NCBI RefSeq assembly: GCF_018139145.2
Contig: NC_059487.1
Location: 8,577,792 to 8,641,791, forward strand
Origin: Gymnogyps californianus
Taxonomy: Eukaryota > Chordata > Aves > Accipitriformes > Cathartidae
Reading direction: 5' to 3'
DNA: 64,000 bases
The notes beneath the pieces are model-generated. The model made no database searches and was not told the origin of the DNA. It saw only the letters and a list, made by a program, of their open reading frames with translations. The position numbers and the translations under genes are program-made. Below are positions 51,520 through 63,880 of the stretch, in pieces (position 1 is the first letter of the stretch; each line of letters starts with the position of its first letter).

Positions 51520-54500
51520 ATAGCTAAATGGGAAGTTAGCTGTCCTTACTTAATCAACTGTCAACACAAAGTCACAGTATCCTTGGAACGCAATTCAATG
51601 TGCCTAGCTCTAAATCGCCATCTTTTTCTATTTACTGTACAGGTCGTTAAAAGCTGAGTATGTATTTGGAATGTAAGATGTGCCTACAATTAGGGAATAT
51701 GAATGCTATTCAATTCCATCACATAAAAGCACAGACTGATTAAAAAAAAAAAAAAGGGAACTACTTGCCTTTATTAGTTAAGTACCAAAACCCCCTCTGT
51801 AATCAAAAAAGCAAGAATATTTATAAACAATAATGTGAACAAAGGCCTTCATAGAGAGTTTATACTGAATATTTGTATCTTAGAAAGTATTTCTTATTGT
51901 ATTGAGAAATTATCACAGCTTCTATTTCATGAGTTGTTCTTGATATTCGTCAATTTTCTTTTACGCTGGAAGAAATAAATATATTTGCAAGATTTTATAC
52001 ACACACACATATAACAGTACTGACAGCCAGATCTTCACCAAATTTAAACCTGTATCAATGAAGTTCTATAAATTGATCAAAACAGTTTATAGATAATAAC
52101 ATTTCTGCACCATATCATCTGATTTTCAACTTGTCAATAAACTAATTTGCACAACAACTGGACATACGTGCTATGTCAATCTAATGCTCATGATCTATAG
52201 GTGACAAAGGACATTTTCATTTTTGATTTTGGTCAACAAGTGGCCAGCTAACACCCAACAGTGTCATTTGGTTCTTCCTGTGGGCAGCTTGTTTGCTTAA
52301 TGCAATCCACATCAACCCAAATTTCTGTAGCAAAGTACACATTCAGTGGACTTAATTAAGCATTGTTTCCTTCTTCATCCTTTCATTCTCTTCCTTTGGG
52401 AAAATAATAGAATTTTTCTTTTCCTGCTGTTATTCTTTAATAGCCCAATTCTTATTACATACTTAAATCAGGAGTAACACTACTGGAGTTGATTCAGTTA
52501 CATAAGCGTAAAAACCCAGTGAGAAAAAGGCACAATGAACCCTTTTTTTCTATCCTATCAGATGTGAATCAATATTGTTGTAAATCACAACATTACAGCT
52601 ATTAGTATGGAATATGCAACAAGAAAAACCAGCAAAATACTGCATAGCAGCTTAAGACATTGAAGTCTTTAAATAAGTTCTAACATGAACAACCAACAAC
52701 AACATATGATTTATTGATTATAACTCATCACAGGACAGGCCTCAGTGGCAACTGCTTTCTATATTAAGCGTTAGAAGGCAGCCCATGAGATATCTACTAC
52801 ATAGGTGAGAGTTTGCATCTCTGTCCCCATTACCAAGAGGATCAACATTAGTTTTCCCAGTAATCTCCCTATGCATAAAGCTTTGGAAAAGGAATTGGAA
52901 TTGATCCAGCAAACATCTTGCAAAACGTACTATACTATATACAAACCCCACAAAATGTAAACCAGACACTTGTAGCTCTGCAATGATACCAGAGATTTCC
53001 AGACAGCAGGTAGCAAAAATGATGTCTGTATACACATATCAGAAACTTTAAGACTTTAAAATGATCATAGTTTTGGTTAATCTTGGATTGTTTAATGTGC
53101 ATTTCAAATTTCAAAGGGATAATAACCTGCGCTCCTGTGGAGTTCGTGTCTCAGTTGTTAGAGTCCTGCAAATAATGCAACTAAAATAAACCTTGTAGCT
53201 GCATGCAAATGGCTACTCCCTCCCTTCATTTAAGTAACCATAAGTAGTTCAGAAGTGCATGTGGACTGCCACTATGCATTATCTTTTATAAGCTCCTTAA
53301 AGGGTCCTGCCATTTAAAGGCCTACTCCAATCTACAAGAATGCAGTCAAGATAAGTAAAAAGGACTAGACCCTAGACCTCCAAAATTTAATACTAGGCCC
53401 AACCTTCACAGTGATTTAATCTAACACATTTTACTACAGAATTGGCACAGGCTAAAAATGACTTCGTGGTCAGTGACTACAGCTCAGCACACAGACAACA
53501 ATTTATGAGACATGGTGATTCTCGACTGCTCTGGGTGATGTGGCTACATCTTAACTGTGATGTACTTTGTGCCTTTACAGCACCTGAACTAAAAAGAGAT
53601 GCTACAGAGAGCTGTGAGAAATATTCATTATCAAACATTTAGGAATTTGAGGTTTGTTGGATAAGAAATACTTACATGAACTTTTTACAACTATTCAGAT
53701 TTATATTTGTGCCAGATTTTTGTCCCGTGTACTTCTGGGTTTTACTGAGCTAGTGTTCACCATCAGTAAAAGATCAGACTCAGAGGAATCTGATTATAAT
53801 TTTAACTGCTTGATCCTTTGGGTGGATGAGTACAGATAAATCTTTCCATCTTGTTTCTTATTTATTGAATACTATATTTAGCTGCGATGTTTAACAGTAC
53901 TGTACAGTAACTTAATATGTAATAGAATAACATGGCAGATGAGGAAAAAATTAGGGTATGTATTCCGTATTACATTTTAAACAGACAAATTAATTTTCAG
54001 AATTTTGACTTATTTTGCAAACCTGGTAGGCACATTATTAAGTCTGAGTATATATCTTACAGTCAAATATTTTGCTGAATCTGGTCTTGCATATGAAATT
54101 GAAATTAGTAGCAAATGAAGAGGTTTCAAAAGGAAACAATGTAAAACCAGAAAACCCAAGTCTTTGCAACGTACTTCATATCTGAATTCTTCATATTTAA
54201 GTTTTCAATTAGCATGCCAAAGAGTAGGAGCTAAATTTAAATCCCAAGTATTCATATTTCTTCTGATTTTGCTATTTAATTTCAGATTTTAAAATTAAAG
54301 CTATCTTCAGTACATCAACTTTTTTCTGGCTCCTGATTAAACTACAAGGGTGCTAAACACAAATCACAGGGTACATGGAATCTGATCAATATTACTGGAC
54401 TATGCATCTAGGTAAGAAGAATTATTTCCAAGACATCAAGACTGGACAATATTTTAAGGTCTTTTTATTTGTTTTACCATTTAGTTCCCAGCTGGATTCA

Positions 54501-56819
54501 GACTTTCAGTACACCACACAAGATCTGCAAAGACATTCTACATAGTTATCCTGTGATTTTCAAAAGCATTAATACTTAGGAGTCTGAATCTTTAATTTCC
54601 AAACAAATTTCTGGTATGTTCATGTCACACAAAGGGTACATACACTTCTAAGACTATGCACTTGTGACAGAGCACTAGCACCCCAACCAGAAACAGTATT
54701 GCTGAATCACGGCAGAGATGTGATGCAATCAGAAATGGGGCAGGAAGGCAGGGCTTACCAGAGTTTTGCTACACTTAAGTTATATTATTTAGAGCTGCCA
54801 AATAACACATCTGCAGAAGCATGCTGCACCATGTTCCTGTGTCAGTCTGGCATCTCTACTATTCATATCAGCACCTGATACAGACATGTCTTTTAAACTT
54901 CTTAGTTAATAGCTTTTGAAAATGTTATCCCAAGCTAGAGATGTCCACAACTTACTGCATACAGTGGTGATAATTACACATGCAATTTGAGAACTTTTCC
55001 TACATTTGTGCCTGTTAAAAATGTTTAAAAGTATCATAGTAAGATAGTCATTTGACAAAGAAGGAAAGTGAAACAACAAGCAATGCAGAATATATACTTC
55101 TAGATTAAATACGCCTGTTTATATTGACGAAAGTTTTACTTCTGCTACAATGCAAAGTTAAAAGAAGCCATCTTAATACAAGATCATTCAGACCTATCTG
55201 ATATAAATTATCCTGTTGGGAGCAGATACTCCATGGATAAAGGTGGTTTGTGTTTTTTTTAAGAACCTTAGATACACATTAGTTTTGGTTGTCATGCAGA
55301 CCTGCTCTCTGAGAGGTTACTGTGACCCATTCATATTGATCTACATGCAGATAGGAGTGAAATGTTGACATTTTGTAAGTGCTTTTATGTTTTCACAGAC
55401 AGTATTTTTCATAGGAACCAGAATAAATTGGTTTGGTTAAATTTCCTCCTATTTTATCAGTTACAAAAGAGAGATTCATTCCTGCTGGAAGGGCTTTCTT
55501 TATAAATAAGGAGAGCTTGTGATTTAATCCTTTAGCAAGAGCACTCAATAATGATTCATATGTGGTATGCTTGCTGCCTGATGCCACAGACAGACAAAGT
55601 AACTGATTTTTAAAGAAGCTAAACACACAAATGTAAGCTCAAAATGCATATAGAACTCCTTCATTATTCTGACTACACATGCAGCTGGCACAACCGTGCT
55701 CACATGCCACATCTACTGCAGGTACTTACTAATGTCCATATGTGCACATGGTGATAATACAGTAACATTCAGCTTCCTAATGTGTTTGCAAACCAGTCTC
55801 ATGGACATTTTACATATGCATTTGGATGCCCGGAGTATCTGCTCCAAAATGTTTAAAATGTAAAAATAGCATAAGAAAATAATTTTGGAATATCACTTAG
55901 CATTACTGGTATATAAAAATACATAATCCTTCAAGATATACAGGCTAATCCTTCCACTCATTTTAGCATTGGAAAAAAACTCATTTGAAGATGCCTTGCA
56001 AGAATAGAGCTACAAGCAGAACTAGAAATAAAGATGTCACTAGCTACTGAAGCACTGGAATAGAATGTCTGAGAATATTAGAGAAATCTTCATCCATTGA
56101 GGTCTATTTAGGTTCATCTGAATGCTTTCACTCCCTGCTCCAACACATTTTGTGCCCTTAGTATTCTTCTCCTCAACTGATTTCTCAGTGGTGCTCACAT
56201 TAATGGGGAGAGAGATACCCTCATAGATATTATAATGGAAGATCAATGCTGTAAGGCGCTGAGCTGAAAATGGAAGATGTGTCTGGGAGAAGGTAATGAG
56301 AGGCAAAAGAGTGGAAATTCATTGCTAAGCCCTACCTTTGTCTCGAACTCCTTGATACATCCTGCACTCTGTTTCCAGCAACTCTGTCAATATATTCTTC
56401 TCCCCTCCACTCCCAATATATTCTGTAGAGCTCAGCTTGAGAATCTCATAGACAAACATTTGGCAGAAACATCCCTGTAGCTGATCCCTAATTTTACCTC
56501 TCAAGATCTGTTCCAACCAAGCTTTAATACTATTCCTCTTTCATGAAATATAAAGCCAAATTATGGCTAGTCAGTTTGTATAGAATATATTGGAAAATTC
56601 ACAAGCTGCAAGTTCTGCCCCAACCCTAGTTTTCATAGGATATGTGAAGAAGCAGAATGTGGGCAAGACACTGTCATAATTCTGTGATAAAAATTACATA
56701 TGGATTATTTACACTCCTAAATAAGGACAGAAGCAGATCTGTCTGCTACTAGACAGACCATAGGCAGAATATATAGCAATATTTTAATTTCGTAACAGCG
56801 CTTCAATTTCTCTCTCTTA
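51520..56819. other. Non-coding unique DNA
   Basis: No gene or nameable repeat. A 14-base A run lies at 51742-51755 and a short (CA)n at about 52000-52012. Open frames are 97 codons or fewer with no domain. Confidence 0.55.
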
Positions 56820-56901
56820 CATAGAACCATAGAATCGTTTAGGTTGGAAAAGACCTTTAAGATCAAGTCCAACCATTAACCTAGCACTGCCAAGTCCACC
56901 A

Positions 56902-58020
56902 CTAAACCATGTCCCTAAGCACCACATCTACATGTCTACATGTCAAGCACCATGTCACATGTCTACATGTCAATACCTCCAGGGATGGTGACTCAACCAC
57001 TTCCCTGGGCAGTCTGTTCCAATGCTTGACAACCCTTTTGGTGAAGCAATTTTTCCTAATATCCAATCTAAACCTGCCCTGGTGCAACTTGAGGCCATTG
57101 CCTCTTGTCCTATTACTTGTTACTTGGGAGAAGAGACCAACACCCACCTCGCTACAACCTCCTTTTAGGTAGTTGTAGAGCACAATAAGGTCTCCCCTCA
57201 GCCTCCTCTTCTCCAGACTAAACAACCCCAGTTCCCTCAGCTGCTCCTCTTAAGACTTGTGCTCTAGACCCTTCACCAGCTTCATGGCCCTTCTTTGGAC
57301 ACGCTCCAGCACCTCAATGTCTTTCTTGTAGTGAGGGGCCCAAAATTGAACACAGTATTTGAGGTGCGGCCTCACCAGTGCCGAGTACAGGGGGACGATC
57401 TCTTCCCTAGTCCTGCTGGCCACACTATTTCTGATAAAAGCCAGGATGCTAATGGCCTTCTTGGCCACCTGGGCACGCCGCTGGGTCATATTCAGCCGGT
57501 TGTTGACCAACACCCCCAGGTCCTTTTCCGCCAGGCAGCTCTCCAGCCACTCTTCCCCAAGCCTGTTGTGACCCAAGTGCAGGACCTGGCACTTAGCCTT
57601 GTTGAACCTCATACAATTGGCCTCGGCCCATTGATCCAGCCTGTCCAGATCTTTCTGTAGAGCCTTCCTACCCTCAAGCAGATCAACACTCCTGCCCAAC
57701 TTGGTGTTGTCTGCAAACTTACTGAGGGTGTACTCGATCCCCTTGTCCAGATCATTGATAAAGACATTAAATAGAACTGGTCCCAATACTGAGCCCTGGG
57801 GAACACCACCTGTGACCAGCCACCAACTGGATTTAACTCCATTCACAACTCTCTGGGCCCAGCCATCCAGCCAGTTTTTTACCCAGCAAAGAGTACACCC
57901 ATCCAAGCCATGAGCAGCCAGTTTCTGCAGGAGAATGCTGTGCGAAATGGTGTGAAAGGCTTTACTAAAGTCTAGGTAGACAACATCCACACCCTTTCCC
58001 TTATCCACTAAGCGGGTCAC
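56902..58020 (-). pseudogene. CR1 ORF2 reverse-transcriptase fragment, inactivated
   Basis: The frame reads 256 codons from 58020 to a TAA at 57252-57250. It then stays open in the same frame to about 56902 through an [20 protein letters not shown] tail and the [18 protein letters not shown] block. Reverse-transcriptase motifs are visible: motif [13 protein letters not shown] (residues about 13-24), [11 protein letters not shown] (71-81) and motif C FADN (102-105). CR1 polymerases normally have AFD in motif A and FADD in motif C. Here the aspartate after AF is His and the second catalytic aspartate is Asn. With the in-frame stop, the 5' truncation (no endonuclease, no start) and a 9-codon duplication near the end, this copy cannot encode an active enzyme. 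The GTG at 58020 is not a real start. Confidence 0.93.
56919..56973. repeat. 27/28-bp tandem duplication inside the CR1 tail
   Basis: Two adjacent copies of GCACCACATCTACATGTC-type sequence each end in the identical 17-mer ACATGTCTACATGTCAA (56930-56946 and 56957-56973). The repeat offset is 27 bp, so on the CR1 coding strand it adds nine codons, seen as LTCRHVTWC then [10 protein letters not shown] nested CTACATGTC-like 9-bp motif within each copy probably primed slippage. Confidence 0.9.
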
Positions 58021-58581
58021 CTTGTCATAGAAATGTCATATACCTGAAATAAATTCAAATACCAGATTAAAATTCCTTCTTGAATCCTTGCTCAATCCAT
58101 TGAAAACTTGTTCAAGAAAATGCAGTTCTGTATGCTACCCTATACAATTCACACAACAGGGAAGAAGTAGTAAAGCATGGACTTGCACCTTGCCCTTTTT
58201 TCTTAATCACAGAGCAGATTACACATAACAGAAGGGACAGGGCTGCATCATAAAAGATGACTCCAAGAAATTTATACTCTGCACCAATATTACAGAGTTG
58301 GGAGGAATTACATCTCAAGCCACAATCATTCTTGGAGCTTCCTTTGGAACAGAGCAGCTCTGAAAAATGGTGGTGACTGGTTGCTAAACAGCAAGCTATT
58401 CCAAGAGCATTAGCCCTTGTAGCTTTATAAGCCATTACATTCAATAAATAAGGTGTTAATAGACTGAAAGAGAATTTTACAGAAGAAATACTACCGTTTC
58501 CATTTAAATACAGGGTTAAGTTAGCTTGATGGTTGGGCTGAGAATACCTGATTCAGGTGGGGAGGGTGGAGGCACTGAGGG

Positions 58582-58615
58582 GATAACTAATCTCTCAAGA
58601 TAACTAACCTCTCAA
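58582..58615. repeat. 17-bp tandem duplication
   Basis: GATAACTAATCTCTCAA (58582-58598) is followed directly by GATAACTAACCTCTCAA (58599-58615). One base differs. Confidence 0.92.
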
Positions 58616-58805
58616 TCATCAAACAGATCTGGATGAAAGCAACATCAAGGTACCTCTTCTCAGACGGCAAGACGGGGGCAAGTTCACAAAATGTTCCTGA
58701 AATACTAAGGATTTTGTTGTGTCTGGACCAGCATAACAGTGCACACTGTGAGGGTTCACAGGATTTCAGGCACTTTGGAGTACTGCACAGTCAGCAAAGC
58801 TTTTC

Positions 58806-58825
58806 TTTTTTTTTTTTTTTTTTTT
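58806..58825. repeat. 20-base poly(T) run
   Basis: Twenty T after TTTTC. On the minus strand it is a poly(A) run, which could mark the tail of an old retroposed sequence, but no recognisable source sequence lies next to it and no flanking duplication was seen. Confidence 0.85.
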
Positions 58826-61800
58826 AAGTATTTTAAAATATTAACAGACAAAGACCTGAAAATTCAGTTTCTGTTTCACACATTTCAGATGGCATTTTTC
58901 AGGCTTTGTAGAATCAGATAATTAGCACACAGCAATGACAAAGGTGTTCTCTAATTTTTACTAACTATTGTTTCATCTACCTGTTGAGGTCAGATAGAAT
59001 ACTGGCCCCTCGATACACGCCAGCAGCTCTCCACCACCACAATTATGTATTGTGTAATTTCATTGTCATTTGAGAAAACAGTGTATACTTCCAAGAGGAT
59101 TTCAGAAGAGTCAATGTAGGTTAAAACATTCCCTCCCCAATCCCACCACCCTGTCCATTCTCCACCTCAACACCTCCTCCTGCACACGCACAACTTCTCC
59201 CTTCTGTTTATTTTTGGTTTTAAACACTCTAAGCAAAAATTGACTTTGGCTGCTCTTCCTGAACTCTGAAGTGTTTGAGCAGATGAGAATCAGATAACAC
59301 GTTAGAAGAAAGTTTCATAGGTCCCTTTTCTCCTGGCAGGTAGTCACCAAGGCCAACCATGCACTGAGGTTTCTTTCCCCTGCAGCAGTATTTTTCTGGC
59401 TTGTCTGCTTATCAAACTAGGCCAGATTTGAAATTTTTACTATATCTGACTTGGAAAAAATGTTTCAGCTGAAAGATACTTGTTTATATACAGTGCTGGG
59501 GAAATACAATAAGTAAATCTACCTACTGTCATCCCAAATGCGGTGTTAGTTTCTGAAGCAGTTTTATTGAGCCCTTCTTGGACTAAGCAAAAAGGAGTTG
59601 ATCTGAACTCTTCCTTTATGGGAAATAAATTAACAGCGATAAAACTCACACACTACAAAAGAAGTAAAATACACCTCCAGAAATAACCGGTCTTTAGAGG
59701 ATAATATGAAAATAGTCACACTTGTTGCAATGAAATACTGGTTAAAATAGATGTACTCTTATTTTCCTATCACTATTTTTTCCACTTAGAGGCTTACCTG
59801 AAACTAGAAGGCTCTCATTCTACTCCTAGGTAAAAAGAATTTCAGGGCACTCTTTCCACATAAGGCATTTTCTGTCACTACAGTGATCTTACTTATGGGT
59901 TGGGTTTTTTGTCATAAATATTAAGCTCAACGTTGAGCTGTGCTCAGAACTGTTTATCTGTGCTTGTCAGGGCCCATACTAAGTCTGTGTGCCACCAGGA
60001 GATGGCATATGGAAGTAGCTCCAAACAGAATCATTTCAAATATGACCTTATCTTAATTTAAAACACAGTTTACTGTGAATCACTGAAATCATAGATTTAG
60101 TTGTGGTGTCTCAAGATAAGTCTTTAGTGGCAATACCAGCTTATGGTATTGATATTTGTCTTCTGTAATCTTCCTGCCCCAGCATCAATGTATTCTGTTG
60201 TTCTAAAAAATTGTTTATGTAGCCATGTGGTTCACTATACTGGAGACCTGATCTTGCTTAAAACTAACCCAGAAGAAAAGCTAGTTTGTTGGGGTTCTTT
60301 TTAAGTAGATATGTTCCCAGCTCCATTTCCAAGTGCAGCTGCATAAATAGTTGGGCTGGCACAATTGAAGGGGTGGTATACCACAGAAACCAGCAGCAGG
60401 TGGCAAAGGAGGTGAGGCTAGGTCAATATTGCTGCCAAACACTTTGCCTTTGGATACACAGCCTCAAGTCTAGTCAGCAGTTCATGTATATAATTCACTT
60501 GGGTTCAAACTAAGTGTACTGGCAGCAAGGAACTGAGAATAGACTGCAAAACCCTACAGGAAACTCAGGTAAATTTGCAACTGGCTTGCTTGCACTGAAT
60601 GCCATGCTATGGTCATAGTGATACCAATGCCATAACTGTCTCAATATTAAACTAACAGTGTATCAATAACTCAAATTTAAGCTAATGCTTCCTTGCATAT
60701 GTAAAAACAGCAGCTACAACTTTGAATGAACTGCAGACATTCCCTTGAACATCTGTGTCTTCAGCTTGAGGTGAAAAATATTTATGCTTGCAAGACTACA
60801 GGTCTGCAGACTTAAGTACTCACCCATTCTGTAGCCCTAGGATACACAGGTGAAGGCGATTCCAAACTCAGATACGCCATATCTGCTGTAAGGAAAAAGG
60901 ATTATTTAAAGAAAGGGTTGCTGAAAACATTCTCTCATTAATATAAAACATTGCATAAAGCATAAAACAGTGAGTGAAAGCCTTGGGGTAAAATACTCTA
61001 TAATCACAAAACATACTCCTAACGTCTTTTATGACAGTAGAGAGCACACAGTACCTGAGTCCCATATGACAGAATCAACTGCATTTTGAATTCTTCATTT
61101 AGAAAACTAAGCAACCTGGCACGATTTCAACATAGACTTCCTAAAATCTAGTGCTGCAAAACTAAAGCCAGCTCTGCAAGTGTAATTTTATTTTATTAAC
61201 ATCACATTAGCCATAAAAAAAATCTTTCCAGTAACTATTTCCCTATTAGTTGCTGCTTGACCTAAAATTCTTATGAGGAGTAAAATTATTCAGGGCTGTG
61301 ATTACTATGAGCAGTAAGGACTACAGTGCCATCCAATGGTAAGATGGCCTTTAGCAGCTATGACTTCCTTACAAATTTCTACCTCTGGCTGCTTCTGCCA
61401 CATCATGACATTAACCTTAAACACATTCTGCAAAATTCATTAGGGCTGAAAAATATCAGAAGCAGCAAAATGCATGCACATACATTGTACACTTCCCCCA
61501 TAGGCACGTTTTGTCACACCATCACTGATGGCTGAAACTTCAATGTACAGATAATAGGTAGATATCCCTTCTTTCCTTTTCACACAGAATTCTGACAGGT
61601 TATTTCTTAAGGCTAGTTTAGTGTAAACTGATGTACTTTGCAAAAAAAAGTTATTCTTACTCTCTTTTAACAGGCAGTAAGCAGAATTTTTGGTATCTCG
61701 GTCCTGCTCACAGCATTCTGGTTATCCAATCCCAGAGGAGGACTTCTGTTTCCTAATAGCTAAAGAATAAGCCTGACAGCTAACATAGCAACTATGTCAT

Positions 61801-63083
61801 GAAGAGTCACATATCTTACCACTCCACATAACAGATTTTGCGTATCTGCAACTTTCTTCATCAAGTTGCTTTGAACTATGGAGAACGAAGAGAGGATATG
61901 AAATCTATGTTTGAGTTTGGACAAGCACCTTTTTTATGAAGTGGAATAAATAACAAGATCCAACCCTTTCTTTTGGATTGTCATTTTCTTTTCAAGTGCC
62001 ACGTTCTAATGGACAATTTACCAACTAAAAACTCTGAATCAGAGTATATGGGGATGAAAAAGCAATGTGTCTCAAGTTACACAGGTTGGAATTATTTTGG
62101 GGAGGGACTGCCTTCCTCTCTAAAGTGCAAGAAGTGTTGTGTCCTGAGATCACAGAACGTTTTCAGTTACCTAATCCTCCATTATTATAAGGATCTAAGT
62201 CACTACTAATGCTTTTAATCTCTTCTGTTTTTTTCCTGCAAGGCTTTGCAGATTTTGCAACTTTTAGTATTTTGTAAGGTAGATCGTAAATTTCATATAG
62301 GCTGTTAGGAAATGTTTTGCTGCTCTGGATCTGTGTGGAGAGTGCAATTTGAGGACTAAATAACTATTAAACGGTTGCACACATTTGTAGGGCACAGGTG
62401 TCTCTGATCCAAGTGGCCCTTTTCAGCCCATATTCTTGACTGGAATATATTTAAGACCTTCGATTCTACTGGGACAGGCATGCAGAAGTGTGGAGCCTGT
62501 CGAGTCCAATTCAGCATTAGGGTAAACAGGTATTGCCCCCTTTGGCTTCAACTGAAATTATAAATCCAGAGATTAATTTGCCCTCTTTACATTGCAAGCC
62601 AGGACTGGAAATGTCATGAAAACAGACCTTCTCATAAAAATTCCAATCCAGACATTCCTATTATCTATTCTATTTTATCCCAATCATCACTAGATTGTGT
62701 TATAAGATTTTTTTTTTTTAATTTGTACTGCTTCCTATCAAGAAGGAAATAGTTCAGAAGTCACTGAAAAAATCTTTCAAAACAAGCCAAGCTATGCAAG
62801 GGTCAATTTTCCCTGAAGAAGCATTTTAGACTGAAATATTTTGCCAGTGGAAAAGTGCATCTTCACAATAAGGAATGGAAAGGAACAGTGTAAAAAGTTA
62901 AATGACTCTACTCTTAATAACCCTCCATCAACACTTATAGCAAAGTTTTCAAAAATACAGTAACAGTTTTAAGACCCTATACTGAAGGAAAATAAAACAG
63001 AACTTTAATTGTTACTTGATTAAATTGGTCAAGGATGGTCTTTTCATCCTGCTTTCATGCAGAGCCTAATTTAGAAAGGGACG

Positions 63084-63115
63084 ATCTATGCATAAGACCA
63101 TCTATGCATCAGACC
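63084..63115. repeat. 16-bp tandem duplication with ATGCAT core
   Basis: ATCTATGCATAAGACC (63084-63099) is followed directly by ATCTATGCATCAGACC (63100-63115). One base differs. Each copy carries the palindrome ATGCAT. Confidence 0.9.
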
Positions 63116-63880
63116 CTATAGCATTGCTGCAACAATAATTTTGTGCTAAATTTTATATTTTTCATAAAATGAAAAATGATGGTCATAGTTTCCATACAGA
63201 AGACAGCAGTTGCTCTAGTACTTGTTTTGGAGCTGAGAAATGAGTAGTTATGACATGCAGCAGTGTTGCAGCCTTCCACAAGTACATCTGCCCACAGTTT
63301 AGATGCCACATCTACTCAGATTCTAAATTTCAGCCTCATCCTTGGAGAATCAGAGGCACTGCAATGAGTAATACAGGATACTGATATAATTATCTTTACA
63401 GAAAACAGTTCATTTCAAAGAAGACGACATTTGTTTCATTACATGAGCAGCTCTGCTCCTACCCAATTGTCTACAGTAATGCTTCCAAAAGGAGACACCG
63501 ACGGAGTAAACAATTTAAATATTTCCTTAACTTCATACAGTATTAACTATGGAAAAGAGTGACACCAAGCGGTTACTTTTAATGGTGCATACATTTCTTG
63601 TTGCTACAGGTAATTTTCTCTGTCAATAGCTTATTAGAGATCATTTTGGGGCCCAGTTAAATTACTAAGGTTTGAGAAGAGGTCAGAGTCATGCAATGGA
63701 GTTAGGTTGAGGTAAGCGGCTACTGAGCTCCATGTCAATGTGTAAATCATGTTACGACATGTTGAAGTTATCGCTCTGAAACGCAAGAGGAGGCTGACCC
63801 ACGGTTACAATGTACAGACACCCTTGATGACAAATTTAGCACAAATATGTGGCACACTAGGTACAAACACAGTGACCTTC

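Larger units (their letters stand above)
56820..58032 (-). mobile_element. CR1 LINE, 5'-truncated, relatively young copy
   Basis: About 1.2 kb of the 3' part of a CR1 retrotransposon (full length about 4.5 kb). The minus strand carries the C-terminal half of the ORF2 reverse transcriptase, the remaining ORF2 tail and the 3' end. The element ends with two terminal octamers, ATTCTATG and GTTCTATG (56835-56820), the usual CR1 terminus. The 5' break is near 58032, just after the sequence encoding YDKVTRLVD. Identity to the CR1 pattern is clearly higher than in the other copies of this window. No target-site duplication was seen, as is common for CR1. Confidence 0.95.
58033..63880. other. Non-coding unique DNA
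   Basis: No supported gene. It contains a 17-bp duplication (58582), a 20-base T run (58806-58825), a pyrimidine-rich patch (59130-59210) and a 16-bp duplication (63084). The 110-codon minus-strand frame at 58112-58444 shows no domain and no coding signature. CpG begins to rise only in the last few hundred bases. Confidence 0.55.

Noticed and set aside
57295..57660. 121-codon plus-strand frame
   Set aside because: Antisense shadow of the CR1 reverse-transcriptase frame on the minus strand.
58806..58825. Poly(A) tail of a processed pseudogene on the minus strand
   Set aside because: Upstream sequence on that strand shows no recognisable gene and no flanking target duplication.
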